A DNA stretch of 64,000 nucleotides from Sphingomonas azotifigens NBRC 15497 (GCF_002091475.1 NZ_BCTR01000021.1:116911-180910); one strand, 5' to 3'. Counted from the first letter of the stretch, positions 45,964 through 56,196 are shown. Made by a program: numbers and translations. Notes: generated by a model not told the origin, from the sequence alone.

Positions 45964-46494
45964 ATGCGTATTTTCGCAGCGACGGCGCTCGCCCTCATGG
46001 CCTCCGCAACCCCCGCCCTGGCGCAGGACGCGACCTTCCAGGGTCCGCGCGTCGAAGTCGTCGGCGGCTGGGACCGTATCGAGACCAAGGGTCCGGACGC
46101 GTCGGGCTTCGTCTATGGCGGCGCAGCGGGCTATGACCTGCAGCGCGGCAACATCGTCGTCGGCGTTGATGGCGAAATCACCGGCACCACCACCAAGAAG
46201 AGCTCGGCGCTCGCTGGTGTGAAGGGCGGCCGCGATTTCTATGCCGGTGCGCGCCTCGGCTATGTCGTCGCTCCCTCGACCCTGCTGTACGGCAAGGTCG
46301 GCTATGACAACAGCCGCGTCATCACCACCGCCGGCAAGGCGCGCTTTGCCGACAACGTCGACGGCATCCGCCTCGGCGCGGGCGTGGAGCGGACCTTCGG
46401 CCACTATTATGGCAAGGTCGAGTATCGCTACACCAACGCCGCGCAGGGCGTGGAGCGCCACCAGGTGCTGGCCGGCCTCGGCTACCGCTTCTGA
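45964..46494 (+). CDS. Outer-membrane beta-barrel protein (Omp25/opacity type)
   Basis: A 176-aa exported protein. The signal peptide MRIFAATALALMASATPALA is followed by an eight-strand-type barrel with VEVVGGWDRIE, GFVYGGAAGYDLQRGNIVVGVDGEI, GRDFYAGARLGYVVAPSTLLYGKVGYDN, IRLGAGVERTFGHYYGKVEYRYTN and a C-terminal strand HQVLAGLGYRF ending in Phe. These are typical of alphaproteobacterial Omp25/31 proteins. It is followed by a strong terminator. Confidence 0.88.
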   Translation: MRIFAATALALMASATPALAQDATFQGPRVEVVGGWDRIETKGPDASGFVYGGAAGYDLQRGNIVVGVDGEITGTTTKKSSALAGVKGGRDFYAGARLGYVVAPSTLLYGKVGYDNSRVITTAGKARFADNVDGIRLGAGVERTFGHYYGKVEYRYTNAAQGVERHQVLAGLGYRF

Positions 46495-46540
46495 GCGAGC
46501 TTGGATGCGCGGCGTGGCCCCCCGCGCCGCGCTTCCCGGA

Positions 46541-46571
46541 GCCCCGCATCGGCAACGACGCGGGGCTTTTT
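46541..46571 (+). terminator. Intrinsic terminator after the Omp25-like gene
   Basis: GCCCCGC (46541-46547) pairs with GCGGGGC (46560-46566), and TTTTT follows (46567-46571). Confidence 0.88.
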
Positions 46572-46783
46572 CGTGCGTGTTCGACACGGCAACGGATTGC
46601 TTTATGACTGGTTTTGGACCGGTCCATTTAATATAAGCAGGGTCGGCATTGACCATGGGGGGATTCGCGGGGCCATCGGTCGCCCGCGCATCGATCGAGG
46701 TCCTGCCGGTCTGGCGGCAGCCGCTGGGGGGCTGGCTTCCCGTTGGCGGCGTGCGCGCTGCAACCGTCAACGGGAGATTACGC

Positions 46784-47518
46784 ATGCTGTATCGAACAAG
46801 GATTGCGCTCGCCCTTTCCGCCGCCGCGATCGCGCCGGTGGCCCATGCCCAGGACGTGGCAGGCACCACGTCCGCGATGTTCCTCGATCCCTCGCCGGCA
46901 AACGCCGTCACGCAAGGGCTGGGATCGGCGCATTTCGGCTGGGGTACCCCGTTCAAGCCGGTCCCGTCGCAGCCCTATCAGGGCGCCAACGAACTAAACT
47001 TCATTGACACCCCGTTCAGCGCCAATTTCGAGCAGGCGTTCAAGATCGGCACCCTGTATTACTATAACGGCACCACCCTCGGCCTGCTGCCCGACACGAT
47101 CGATGTCGCCATTTCGCTGAGCTTCTCGCAGCCGCAGATCCCGGTGTTCAGCAACAGCTTCACGCTCAAGCTCAAGTCCACCGACAACAAGGGCGATGAC
47201 GCCGCCAATGCTGACTACGTCTATTTCCCGCAGACCTTCTCAGCGACCGAATTCACCATCAACGGCACGGTCTATCGGGTGCAACTGACCGGGTTCGCCA
47301 ACATCGTCGGCGATGGCTATCTCGCCTCGAATGCGCAGCAGCTGCACGTGGTCGAGGGCAAGGCGGCCACTGCCGATCTCTTCGCCCGCGTGACCACCCA
47401 GACCCCGGGGGTGCCGGAGCCGGGCAGCTGGGCGATGCTGATCGCCGGCTTCGGCGTCACCGGCGCCGCGATGCGCCACCGCCGCAAGGCGCAGGTCCGG
47501 CAGACCGTGCTCGCCTGA
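46784..47518 (+). CDS. PEP-CTERM protein, probable exosortase substrate
   Basis: A 244-aa secreted protein. The signal peptide MLYRTRIALALSAAAIAPVAHA is followed by a beta-rich domain resembling the choice-of-anchor K type (FKIGTLYYYNGTTLGLLPDTIDVAISLSF). The C-terminal tripartite signal is VPEPGSWAMLIAGFGVTGAAM, with the PEP motif at about residues 211-213, then the basic cluster RHRRKAQVR. This is the PEPxxWAMLIAGFG form typical of sphingomonads. ATG 46784 follows GGGAGA, and the open frame to 46649 is not needed. By inference it is processed by the exosortase at 16848-17729. Confidence 0.92.
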   Translation: MLYRTRIALALSAAAIAPVAHAQDVAGTTSAMFLDPSPANAVTQGLGSAHFGWGTPFKPVPSQPYQGANELNFIDTPFSANFEQAFKIGTLYYYNGTTLGLLPDTIDVAISLSFSQPQIPVFSNSFTLKLKSTDNKGDDAANADYVYFPQTFSATEFTINGTVYRVQLTGFANIVGDGYLASNAQQLHVVEGKAATADLFARVTTQTPGVPEPGSWAMLIAGFGVTGAAMRHRRKAQVRQTVLA

Positions 47519-47579
47519 GGCGAAGCCACCCGGCGGGGCGGCTCGACTCGACCGCCCCGCCGGGACTACCATCGCCGCC

Positions 47580-49235
47580 ATGACCACGAACCGTACCGGG
47601 GGCCGCATCCTCGTCGACAATCTGGTGGCGCAGGGCTGCGACCGGATCTTCCATGTCCCGGGCGAGAGCTTCCTCGCCGTGCTCGACGCGCTGCACGACA
47701 CGCCCGAGATCGACCTCGTCACCTGCCGCCAGGAAGGCGGCGCGGCGTTCATGGCCTGTGCCGACGGCGCGATGACCGGGCGGCCGGGGGTGTGCTTTGT
47801 CACCCGGGGGCCGGGGGCGACAAACGCCAGCATCGGCGTGCATGTCGCGATGCAGGATTCGCAGCCGATGCTGCTGTTCATCGGCGATGTCGATCGCGGC
47901 ATGCGCGACCGCGAGGGCTTTCAGGAAGTCGACCTGCCCGCGATGTTCGCGCCGCTCGCCAAATGGGCGACGCGGATCGAGGACGCGCGCCGCATCCCCG
48001 AATATGTCGCCCGCGCCTGGAACGTCGCCACGTCGGGCCGGCCGGGCCCGGTGGTGATCGCGCTGCCCGAGGACATGCTGCTCGATGTCGTGGAGGCGGT
48101 GGACCGGCCCGCCATTGCCGAGCCGATCCAGGCGGCGGACGCCTTCGACCTCGACCAACTCTACGATCTGCTGCGCGGTGCCGAGCGCCCGATCGCGATC
48201 GTCGGCGGCGCTGGCTGGGATTCGGATACCGCGGAGGATTTCGCCCGCTTCGCCGAATCGATCGATCTGCCGGTCGCCTGTGCGTTCCGGCGGCAGGACG
48301 CGATCAACAATGCCTCGCCGGTCTGGGCGGGCAATCTCGGCTATGGCCCCAACCCCAGGCTGGTCGACCGGATCAAGGCGGCAGACCTGCTGCTGGTAGT
48401 CGGCGCCCGGCTCGGCGAGGCGACGACCGACGGCTACAGCCTGATCACGCCGGAGCATCCGGGGCAGACGCTCGTCCATGTCCATCCGGACCCGAACGAA
48501 TTCCACCGCGTCTATCGCGTCGACCTGCCGATCTGCGCGCGGCCGTTCGAATTCGCGGTTGCCGCCGCGGCGACGGCAGACGCGGCCAGCCTCCCCCGCT
48601 TCGACGGCGCCGCTGCGCACGCTGAGTGGCAGGAATGGGCGACCCCCAAGCCGCGCGAGGGCGTGGCGCTCGATCTCGGCCCCTGCGTCGCCGCGATGCG
48701 CGACGCGCTGCCGGCGGACACCATCATCTGCAACGGTGCGGGCAATTTCTCGGGCTGGTGGCATCGCTATTGGCACTATGCCGCACAGCCGAGCCAGCTC
48801 GCCCCCACCGCCGGTGCGATGGGCTATGGCGTGCCGGCCGCCGTCGCCGCCGCGCTGCGCTTCCCCGACCGCCGCGTGGTCGCGGTGGCAGGCGACGGCG
48901 ACTTCCTGATGAACGGGCAGGAACTCGCCACCGCCGTCCAGCACGACGCCGACCTGCTGGTGATCGTCGTCGACAACGGCGCCTATGGCACGATCCGCAT
49001 GCACCAGGAGCGGGAATTTCCCGCCCGGCTCTCCGGCACATCCTTGCGCAATCCCGATTTCGCCGCGCTCGCCCGCGCGTTCGGCGGCTGGGCGGCGACG
49101 GTGGAGACGACCGACGGCTTCGCGCCGGCGCTGGCCGAAGCACTCGCCCAGCCCGGCCTCAAGCTGCTCCATTGCAAGACCGACATCGAGGTGATCAGCC
49201 CCGCGACGACCGTCACCAAGCTGCGAAATCGGTAG
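47580..49235 (+). CDS. Thiamine-diphosphate-dependent enzyme, acetolactate-synthase-like
   Basis: A 551-aa three-domain ThDP enzyme. The activating Glu52 lies in TCRQEGGAAFMA, GPGATNASIGVHVAMQDSQPMLLFIGDV follows in the Pyr domain, and the ThDP/Mg motif is VAGDGDFLMNGQELATAVQHDADLLVIVVDNGAYGT. Catalytic acetolactate synthases usually pair with a small subunit, which is not encoded next to it. It may be a decarboxylase or oxalyl/benzoyl-formate-type enzyme. The substrate cannot be fixed from sequence. Confidence 0.88.
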   Translation: MTTNRTGGRILVDNLVAQGCDRIFHVPGESFLAVLDALHDTPEIDLVTCRQEGGAAFMACADGAMTGRPGVCFVTRGPGATNASIGVHVAMQDSQPMLLFIGDVDRGMRDREGFQEVDLPAMFAPLAKWATRIEDARRIPEYVARAWNVATSGRPGPVVIALPEDMLLDVVEAVDRPAIAEPIQAADAFDLDQLYDLLRGAERPIAIVGGAGWDSDTAEDFARFAESIDLPVACAFRRQDAINNASPVWAGNLGYGPNPRLVDRIKAADLLLVVGARLGEATTDGYSLITPEHPGQTLVHVHPDPNEFHRVYRVDLPICARPFEFAVAAAATADAASLPRFDGAAAHAEWQEWATPKPREGVALDLGPCVAAMRDALPADTIICNGAGNFSGWWHRYWHYAAQPSQLAPTAGAMGYGVPAAVAAALRFPDRRVVAVAGDGDFLMNGQELATAVQHDADLLVIVVDNGAYGTIRMHQEREFPARLSGTSLRNPDFAALARAFGGWAATVETTDGFAPALAEALAQPGLKLLHCKTDIEVISPATTVTKLRNR

Positions 49236-49277
49236 AAGGATAGGAAGCCGTTAACCGCCCCTGGCTAGAATGACGTC

Positions 49278-49535
49278 ATGGGACAGCAGACGGTAGAGCG
49301 GTGGCGCACGGCGCATGTTGGAAAGCGGGGCGACCGTGCCCGGATCGGCGGCCTGCCGGTGTGGCAACGCGAGTGGCGCTGGATCAACAAGAAGATGGTT
49401 CGCCTGCCGCACCCGCTGCACACCAGCGACACCATGTCGTTCATGATCTGCGAGATCGGCCCGGCCACGGCACCGATCCGCTTCGCCGCCGCGCAGGTAG
49501 AGCCCGACATGTGGGCGTTCTACGTGCCGGATTGA
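49278..49535 (+). CDS. Conserved hypothetical small protein
   Basis: An 85-aa protein: GGLPVWQREWRWINKKMVRLPHPLHTSDTMSFMICEIGPATAPIRFAAAQVEPDMWAFYVPD. I recall similar short proteins of unknown function in Sphingomonadales, ending in a W/FYVP motif, but have no functional assignment. No membrane segment or signal peptide. Gene-like codon use and a complete start support it as real. Confidence 0.6.
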   Translation: MGQQTVERWRTAHVGKRGDRARIGGLPVWQREWRWINKKMVRLPHPLHTSDTMSFMICEIGPATAPIRFAAAQVEPDMWAFYVPD

Positions 49536-49548
49536 GGAACACGCTTCT

Positions 49549-49661
49549 AAGCCCCTCCCCTTCAGGGGAGGGGTTGGGGTGGGGCCTGAACTGAGAACGA
49601 CTCCTTCGCTCGTCGGTCATCCCCCACCCCCAACCCCTCCCCTGAAGGGGAGGGGCTTTAG
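49549..49661. repeat. REPIN-like paired hairpin, family C copy 2
   Basis: GCCCCTCCCCTTCAGGGGAG begins the left arm and CCCCTGAAGGGGAGGGGC closes the right. The arms are inverted copies including GGGTTGGGG/CCCCAACCC. Related elements lie at 37111-37259 and 60727-60836. Confidence 0.8.
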
Positions 49662-49669
49662 GTAGAATC

Positions 49670-49699
49670 AAAACGGGCCGCGCCTCTCGGCACGGCCCG
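49670..49699 (-). terminator. Intrinsic terminator after csbD-like gene
   Basis: CGGGCCG (49674-49680) pairs with CGGCCCG (49693-49699), extendable by imperfect pairs. On the minus strand it is followed by TTTTGATT. Confidence 0.75.
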
Positions 49700-49725
49700 C
49701 TCAAATGTCCGGTTTCGTCCGCGAC

Positions 49726-49896
49726 TTAGATGTCGTCGCCGAGCGCACCCTTGATCTTGCCGCCGAGCTGCTGGGCCTTGCCCTTCATCTCCTGCGCCGC
49801 GCCTTCGTCGCGCGTCTCGGGATTGTCGCTGTGCTGCTTCACCTTGCCGGCCAGCTCGTTGAGATTGCCTTTGATCTTGTCGGTCAGCTCGCCCAT
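49726..49896 (-). CDS. CsbD family stress protein
   Basis: A 56-aa protein beginning MGELTDKIKGNLNELAGKVKQ and ending QLGGKIKGALGDDI. It has the short helical repeats (KIKGNLNELAGKVK, QEMKGKAQQLGGKIKG) of the CsbD family, which is linked to general stress responses although its activity is unknown. ATG 49896 follows GGAGT. It is too short for most frame-length cutoffs, and the longer overlapping minus-strand frame is a shadow. Confidence 0.9.
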   Translation of the reverse strand: MGELTDKIKGNLNELAGKVKQHSDNPETRDEGAAQEMKGKAQQLGGKIKGALGDDI

Positions 49897-49988
49897 GATC
49901 GATACTCCTGGCTAGGGTCGGGTGCCACAAGAACACGACACCATCGACTTGCTCGAAATAACGTACATTGGGCGATCAGGGTTCCCGA

Positions 49989-50756
49989 TCAGCCGCGCGT
50001 GACTTCGCCCAGAAACGCCATGGTCGCGCGCCATGCTTCCTGCGCGCCGTTCGGGTTCTTGGTCCGGAGCAGCGTCGAGCTGCCATGCACCCCGCCCAGC
50101 TTGGGCACGAACTGCGTCTTCTGCGTCGAGGGCGAGGCGGCGAGGATCGTGCGCGCGGCATCCTCCTCATGCCCGTCCTGCGCCGAGGTCACGAAGATCG
50201 GCACCGAGACCTGCCTGGCCGCGCGCGCCACCGCGCCCTTGTCGCCCAGATATTCGCCCGGCGAGAAGGCGAGCAGCGCCTTGACCTGCCCCGGATGCTC
50301 GGCGGCGAGCGGGAAGATCAGCGCGGCGGAATAGCTGCTGCCCCACAGGATGATCGGCAATTTCTGCTCGCGCGCCCAGGCGAAGGCGGCATCCAGATCC
50401 TTCTTCGCATCGGCATAGCTCGCCGAATGGCCGAGCATCTTCACCGTCTCGTTGGTCCCGAACAGCGTCCCGCCGGCGCGCTGGTCGATCCGCAGCGACG
50501 AATAGCCCGCCTGCGCCAGCTGGGGCGCGAGCAGGGCATATTCGTCCTTGCCCGATTCGGCCTGGTGGAACAGCAGGATCAGCGCCTTGGGCTTGGCCGC
50601 GCGGGTATAGATGCCGGCGATCCGGATCCCGTCCGCCGCGCGCAGCGACACCGGCTCGGCCGAGATCGGCCCCTGATTTTCCATCGGATCGCCCTGCGGC
50701 CGCGGGTGGCACGCAGCCACCCCGAGCAGCGCCAGCGCCGCCAGCGCCGCCCGCAT
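49989..50756 (-). CDS. Alpha/beta-hydrolase lipoprotein
   Basis: A 255-aa protein. [18 protein letters not shown] has a lipobox with Cys16. The hydrolase core shows ALILLFHQAESGKDEYALLAPQLAQAGYSSLRIDQRAGG (oxyanion region), nucleophile elbow LWGSSYSAAL, SAQDGHEED (acid) and LGGVHGSSTL (His). The elbow is GSSYS rather than the usual GxSxG. It resembles dienelactone-hydrolase-like esterases. Substrate unknown. It overlaps thiSG by one base (TGATG), so it is co-transcribed with it. Confidence 0.8.
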   Translation of the reverse strand: MRAALAALALLGVAACHPRPQGDPMENQGPISAEPVSLRAADGIRIAGIYTRAAKPKALILLFHQAESGKDEYALLAPQLAQAGYSSLRIDQRAGGTLFGTNETVKMLGHSASYADAKKDLDAAFAWAREQKLPIILWGSSYSAALIFPLAAEHPGQVKALLAFSPGEYLGDKGAVARAARQVSVPIFVTSAQDGHEEDAARTILAASPSTQKTQFVPKLGGVHGSSTLLRTKNPNGAQEAWRATMAFLGEVTRG

Positions 50757-51760
50757 CAGATCAGCCCCGCCAGCGGGCTGGACGGATCGGCATAGCGGCG
50801 CTTGGCCATCCGGCCCGCGCGGTACGAGAGCCGCCCGGCCTCTACCGCCGCCTTCATCGCCGCGGCCATCAGGATCGGGTCCTTGGCCTCGGCGATCGCG
50901 GTGTTCATCAGCACGCCGTCGCAGCCCAGCTCCATCGCCACCGCCGCGTCCGAGGCCGAGCCGACGCCGGCATCGACCAGCACCGGCACCTTGGCGCCCT
51001 CGACAATCAGCCGGATCGTCACCTGGTTCTGGATACCGAGCCCCGAACCGATCGGCGCGCCCAGCGGCATGATCGCGACCGCGCCGGCATCCTCCAGCCG
51101 CTTGGCGGCGATGGGATCGTCGACGCAATAGACCATCGGCAGAAAGCCTTCCTTGGCCAGCACCTCGGTCGCGCGCAGCGTCTCGACCATGTCCGGATAC
51201 AGCGTCCGCGCTTCGCCGAGCACTTCCAGCTTCACCAGCTCCCAGCCGCCCGCCTCGCGCGCCAGCCGCAGCGTGCGGATCGCCGAGTCGGCATCGAAGC
51301 AGCCGGCGGTGTTGGGCAGATAGGTGATCTTCTTGGGGTCGATATAGTCGGTGAGCATCGGCGCCTTGGGGTCGCTGACATTCACACGGCGCACCGCCAC
51401 GGTGACGATCTCGGCGCCCGAGGCGGCGACGGCCGCGGCGTTCTGCTCGAAATCCTTGTACTTGCCGGTGCCGACGATCAGCCGCGAGCGGAAGGTCTTG
51501 CCCGCCACCGTCCAGCTGTCGTCCGCAAGCGGCCCGGCATGGTCGCCACCCCCCACGAAATGCACGATCTCCAGCTCGTCACCGTCCTCGACGATCACTT
51601 GCGCGAGCGTCGAGCGCGGCACCACTTCGAGGTTGCGTTCCACCGCCACCTTCTCGGGCACCAGCCCCAGCTCGCTCGCGAGCTGCGCGAGGGTGAGCCC
51701 GGCGGTGATGCGCTTGTGTTCGCCGTTGACGCGGATGGAAACGGTGCCGTCGCTATGCAT
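50756..51760 (-). CDS. thiG: ThiS-ThiG fusion: sulfur carrier and thiazole synthase
   Basis: A 334-aa fusion. Residues about 1-75 are ThiS ([26 protein letters not shown]) ending at VHFVGGG, and a short linker leads to ThiG ([43 protein letters not shown]). The Schiff-base Lys is in [10 protein letters not shown], with [15 protein letters not shown] and [27 protein letters not shown]. It makes the thiazole phosphate of thiamine. In free ThiS the C-terminal Gly-Gly becomes a thiocarboxylate, while here it is internal. ATG 51760 was chosen because the extension to 51880 is not ThiS-like. Confidence 0.92.
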   Translation of the reverse strand: MHSDGTVSIRVNGEHKRITAGLTLAQLASELGLVPEKVAVERNLEVVPRSTLAQVIVEDGDELEIVHFVGGGDHAGPLADDSWTVAGKTFRSRLIVGTGKYKDFEQNAAAVAASGAEIVTVAVRRVNVSDPKAPMLTDYIDPKKITYLPNTAGCFDADSAIRTLRLAREAGGWELVKLEVLGEARTLYPDMVETLRATEVLAKEGFLPMVYCVDDPIAAKRLEDAGAVAIMPLGAPIGSGLGIQNQVTIRLIVEGAKVPVLVDAGVGSASDAAVAMELGCDGVLMNTAIAEAKDPILMAAAMKAAVEAGRLSYRAGRMAKRRYADPSSPLAGLI

Positions 51761-51839
51761 GAAAAGCCTTGGATTTGATCGGAGACGCCCTCTCATATAA
51801 GGAGCCTCGCATCCTGCCCGCAACCGAAAGGCGCCTGCT

Positions 51840-52274
51840 TTGGCCGATACGATCTTCGTCTTGAACGGTCCCAACCTCAACCTGCTGGGCCTGCGCGAGC
51901 CGGAAATCTATGGGTCGGACACGCTGGACGACATTGCCGGCATGCTGGAGGACCGCGCCCGCGAGCTCGGGCTCGAGGTCGAGGTCCGCCAGTCCAACCA
52001 TGAGGGCCATCTGATCGACTGGCTGCACGAAGCGCAGGCCGATGGCGCGCGCGCCGTGCTGCTCAATCCGGGTGGCTATACGCACACCTCGGTCGCGCTG
52101 CACGATGCGATCAAGAGCATCCGCACGCCGGTGATCGAAGTGCATCTCTCCAATCCGCACGCCCGCGAGTCCTTCCGCCACACGAGCTTTGTCGGCCGTG
52201 CTGCGAAAGGCACAGTGGCCGGCTTTGGTGCACACTCCTATATTCTCGCGCTTGAAGCCGCCGCGCGTCTCTGA
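51840..52274 (+). CDS. aroQ: 3-dehydroquinate dehydratase, type II
   Basis: A 144-aa shikimate-pathway enzyme. [21 protein letters not shown] is the N-terminal signature with catalytic Tyr in EIYG, followed by [50 protein letters not shown] and the terminal [11 protein letters not shown]. The start is TTG 51840 after GAAAGG. It is divergent from thiSG and 45 bp upstream of accB. Confidence 0.95.
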   Translation: MADTIFVLNGPNLNLLGLREPEIYGSDTLDDIAGMLEDRARELGLEVEVRQSNHEGHLIDWLHEAQADGARAVLLNPGGYTHTSVALHDAIKSIRTPVIEVHLSNPHARESFRHTSFVGRAAKGTVAGFGAHSYILALEAAARL

Positions 52275-52318
52275 CAGAGGGCGCCGTTTCATTTAAAGAA
52301 TTCACAAAGAAGGGTCGC

Positions 52319-52801
52319 ATGGCCGAAGAAACCAAGACGGGTGCAATGCAGGTCGATATCGAGCTGGTCCGCCAGCTCGCCACCGTGCTCGACGACACCC
52401 AGCTGACCGAGATCGAAGTGGAGGACGGCGAACGCCGCGTCCGCGTCGCTCGCACCATCACCGCGGCCCCCGCCGCGCCGATGCAATATGCCCAGCCCGC
52501 GCCGATGCTCGCGGCAGCCCCCGCTGCAGCGGCCCCGGCCGAGATCGTCGCAGCACCCCAGCCGACGGCGAACGCGGTCAAGTCGCCGATGGTCGGCACC
52601 GCCTATCTCAAGCCGAACCCCGAGGCGAAGGCCTTCGTCGCGGTCGGCCAGCAGGTCGCCGCGGGCGACACGCTGCTGATCATCGAGGCGATGAAGGTGA
52701 TGAACCCGATCCACGCGCCCAGCGCCGGCACGGTCAAGGCGATCCTGGTCGAGAACGGCCAGCCGGTCGAGTTCGACCAGCCGCTCGTCGTGGTCGAGTA
52801 A
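52319..52801 (+). CDS. accB: Biotin carboxyl carrier protein of acetyl-CoA carboxylase
   Basis: A 160-aa BCCP with a charged N-terminus, an Ala/Pro-rich linker (about residues 48-82) and a C-terminal biotinyl domain: [44 protein letters not shown], with Lys126 as the biotinylation site. The family thumb is present (PEAK region). It forms an operon with accC 10 bp downstream. Confidence 0.96.
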   Translation: MAEETKTGAMQVDIELVRQLATVLDDTQLTEIEVEDGERRVRVARTITAAPAAPMQYAQPAPMLAAAPAAAAPAEIVAAPQPTANAVKSPMVGTAYLKPNPEAKAFVAVGQQVAAGDTLLIIEAMKVMNPIHAPSAGTVKAILVENGQPVEFDQPLVVVE

Positions 52802-52811
52802 CGGAACGACC

Positions 52812-54176
52812 ATGCCCGAGATCAAGAAGCTGCTGATCGCCAATCGCGGCGAGATCGCGCTGCGCATCCACCGCGCCTGCCACGAAATGGGCATCAAGAC
52901 GGTGGCGGTGCACTCCACTGCGGACGCCGATGCGATGCATGTGCGCCTGGCGGACGAGGCGATCTGCATCGGCCCGCCGGCGGCCGCAGAGAGCTATCTC
53001 AACATCCCGAACATCATCTCGGCCGCCGAGATCTCGGGCGCGGATGCGATCCACCCGGGCTATGGCTTCCTTTCGGAGAACGCCCAGTTCGCCGAAATCG
53101 TCGAGGCGCACGGGCTGATCTTCGTCGGCCCCAAGCCCGAGCATATCCGCACCATGGGCGACAAGATCGAGGCGAAGCGCACCGCCGGCGCGCTCGGCCT
53201 GCCGCTGGTGCCGGGCTCGGACGGCCCGATCAGCGACCTGGAAGAAGCCAAGGCGATCGCCGCCAAGGCCGGCTATCCGGTGATCATCAAGGCCGCCTCG
53301 GGCGGCGGTGGTCGCGGCATGAAGGTGTGCACCAGCGAGGACCAGCTCGAAACGCTGATGCAGCAGGCGGGCAGTGAGGCGAAAGCCGCATTCGGCGACG
53401 CCACGGTGTATCTCGAAAAGTATCTCGGCAATCCGCGCCACATCGAGTTCCAGGTGTTCGGCGACGGCAACGGCAACGCGATCCATCTCGGCGAGCGCGA
53501 CTGCTCGCTCCAGCGCCGCCACCAGAAGGTGCTCGAAGAGGCGCTGTCGCCGGTGATCACGCCGGAGGAGCGCGCGCGCATGGGCGGCATCGTCGCCAAG
53601 GCGATGTCCGACATGGGCTATCGGGGCGCTGGCACGATCGAGTTCCTGTGGGAAAATGGCGAGTTCTACTTCATCGAGATGAACACCCGCCTCCAGGTCG
53701 AGCATCCGGTGACCGAAATGATCACCGGCATGGACCTGGTCCGCGAGCAGATCCGCGTCGCCGAAGGCCATGGCCTGTCGGTGCGCCAGGAGGATCTGGA
53801 GTTCCGCGGCCACGCGATCGAATGCCGCGTCAACGCCGAGGATCCGCGCACCTTCGCGCCCTCGCCGGGCACGATCACCCACTTCCACGCGCCGGGCGGC
53901 ATGCATGTCCGCGTCGATAGCGGCATCTATTCGGGCTACCGGATCCCGCCTTATTACGACTCGATGATCGCCAAGCTGATCGTCTATGGCCGCACCCGCG
54001 AGGGCTGCATCCTGCGACTGAAGCGCGCGCTCGAAGAGTTCGTGGTCGACGGCATCAAGACGACGATCCCGCTCCATCAGGCGCTGCTCGACGATCCCGA
54101 GTTCCTCAAGGGCGACTATACGATCAAGTGGCTCGAGGAGTGGCTGGCCCGCCAGGACGAGGCAGCCGCGGCGTGA
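52812..54176 (+). CDS. accC: Biotin carboxylase subunit of acetyl-CoA carboxylase
   Basis: A 454-aa ATP-grasp enzyme that carboxylates biotin on Acc[32 protein letters not shown] starts it, with [19 protein letters not shown], the glycine-rich ATP loop [51 protein letters not shown] and [25 protein letters not shown]. Full length. It overlaps the next gene by 4 bp (GTGA). Confidence 0.97.
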   Translation: MPEIKKLLIANRGEIALRIHRACHEMGIKTVAVHSTADADAMHVRLADEAICIGPPAAAESYLNIPNIISAAEISGADAIHPGYGFLSENAQFAEIVEAHGLIFVGPKPEHIRTMGDKIEAKRTAGALGLPLVPGSDGPISDLEEAKAIAAKAGYPVIIKAASGGGGRGMKVCTSEDQLETLMQQAGSEAKAAFGDATVYLEKYLGNPRHIEFQVFGDGNGNAIHLGERDCSLQRRHQKVLEEALSPVITPEERARMGGIVAKAMSDMGYRGAGTIEFLWENGEFYFIEMNTRLQVEHPVTEMITGMDLVREQIRVAEGHGLSVRQEDLEFRGHAIECRVNAEDPRTFAPSPGTITHFHAPGGMHVRVDSGIYSGYRIPPYYDSMIAKLIVYGRTREGCILRLKRALEEFVVDGIKTTIPLHQALLDDPEFLKGDYTIKWLEEWLARQDEAAAA

Positions 54177-54508
54177 AGGCGACCATCTACCACAACCCGC
54201 GGTGCTCCAAGTCGCGCGAGGCGCTGGCGATCCTCCAGGATGCCGGCGCCGAGGTGGAGGTGATCGAATATCTCAAGACCCCGCCGACCCGCGATACGCT
54301 GGCGGAGCTGTACCAGCGCGCGGGCATGACCGCGCGCGAAGGCCTGCGCATCGCCGAGGACGCCGCCAAGCCGCTGAAAGGCGCGGACGACGATACCATC
54401 CTCGACGCGATGGCGGCCAACCCGATCCTGATCGAACGCCCGCTGGTGGTGACCGAGCGCGGCGTGCGGCTGGGTCGCCCGCCGGAAAAGGTGCGGGAAA
54501 TTCTGTAA
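54173..54508 (+). CDS. ArsC-family arsenate reductase (glutaredoxin type)
   Basis: A 111-aa thioredoxin-fold protein. GTG 54173 gives [21 protein letters not shown] with the ArsC catalytic Cys in NPRCSKSR, followed by [20 protein letters not shown] and [25 protein letters not shown], as in ArsC and YffB-like proteins. True arsenate reduction is plausible but not certain, since no ars genes are nearby. Coupled to accC. Confidence 0.88.
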   Translation: MKATIYHNPRCSKSREALAILQDAGAEVEVIEYLKTPPTRDTLAELYQRAGMTAREGLRIAEDAAKPLKGADDDTILDAMAANPILIERPLVVTERGVRLGRPPEKVREIL

Positions 54509-54515
54509 GCCTTCG

Positions 54516-54633
54516 CTCCCCTCCCGCTTGCGGGAGGGGTCGGGGGAGGGAACGACGTGGCGGCTCCTGCCGCAACGGCATCGCAGGCGACAACGTCATC
54601 CCCTCCCCTAGCCCCTCCCGCAAGCGGGAGGGG
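54516..54633. repeat. REPIN-like paired hairpin, family D copy 2
   Basis: TCCCCTCCCGCTTGCGGGAG at one end and CTCCCGCAAGCGGGAGGGGA at the other, as in 39151-39252. Lies between the convergent arsC-like and quinone reductase genes. Confidence 0.8.
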
Positions 54634-54650
54634 AACGATAAGCGGAAGCC

Positions 54651-55499
<849 letters not shown>

Positions 55500-55544
55500 G
55501 GCAGTTCCTTCCTTCGTGGATTGACGCCAGCGATCTAGCGACCC

Positions 55545-55561
55545 ACTTACGGATCGTAAGT
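55545..55561. promoter_or_regulatory. Candidate HxlR operator
   Basis: ACTTACGGATCGTAAGT is a palindrome with 6-bp arms and a 5-bp centre, midway between the divergent quinone reductase and HxlR genes. A further GTAAGTG half-site follows near 55574. ACTTAC/GTAAGT half-sites are what I would expect for HxlR regulators of this type. Confidence 0.75.
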
Positions 55562-55587
55562 ACGCACACAAAGGTAAGTGTCAAAAA

Positions 55588-55995
55588 ATGTCGGAGCACG
55601 CACCCCGCCCCGCTTCCCGCACCCTCGCCGCGATGATGGACCGCGGCGATGTGTTCGTCCCCGACTGCCCATCGCGCGCGGTGCTCAAGCGGATCACCAG
55701 CAGCTGGGGCCTGCTCGTGCTGGTGGCCCTCCGCGACGGCACCCGTCGCTTCAGCGAACTGCGCCGCCGGGTGAACGGCGTGAGCGAGCGCATGCTCGCC
55801 CAGACGCTCCAGCAGCTCGAGGCGCACCATCTCGTCACCCGCTACAGCCTGCCGGTGGTGCCGCCGCATGTCGAATACAGCCTCACCCCGCTCGGCGAGG
55901 CCGCGGCGGCGAAGGTCGAGGATCTCGTCGAGTGGATCCAGGCGAACATCGCCGCGCTGATGCCGGCGGAGGCGGAGGCCGAGGCGGCGGAGTAG
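55588..55995 (+). CDS. HxlR-family redox-type transcriptional regulator
   Basis: A 135-aa winged-helix regulator. Cys27 in FVPDCPSRAVLKRI is at the place used by redox- or quinone-sensing HxlR proteins (YodB/QorR type). SWGLLVLVALRDGTRRFSELRRRVNGVSERMLAQTLQQLEAHHLVTR is the HTH. It likely represses the divergent quinone reductase and itself through the palindrome at 55545. Confidence 0.9.
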   Translation: MSEHAPRPASRTLAAMMDRGDVFVPDCPSRAVLKRITSSWGLLVLVALRDGTRRFSELRRRVNGVSERMLAQTLQQLEAHHLVTRYSLPVVPPHVEYSLTPLGEAAAAKVEDLVEWIQANIAALMPAEAEAEAAE

Positions 55996-56003
55996 CGCCA
56001 AGT

Positions 56004-56099
56004 CGTCATCCCGGCGAAAGCCGGGATCCATTTGGGCCTCCGTTCCGGCGCTTGCTGAAGCCGAGAGGCGACTGGATCCCGGCTTTCGCCGGGATGACG
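56004..56099. repeat. REPIN-like paired hairpin, family A copy 2
   Basis: CGTCATCCCGGCGAAAGCCG at one end and CGGCTTTCGCCGGGATGACG at the other, 96 bp in all. Matches 2064-2159. Between the HxlR gene and lrgA. Confidence 0.85.
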
Positions 56100-56196
56100 A
56101 ACGGAGGACGACTGTCCTGCACTACTGCCGCCTTCCCCGCTTGCATCCGCCGCAACCACCCCGCCCGCGCCGCGCAGTATACCTCGCCGCGCGGGC

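Noticed and set aside
51761..51839. TPP riboswitch upstream of thiSG
   Set aside because: The short leader lacks the conserved CUGAGA and ACCUGA segments of the TPP aptamer.
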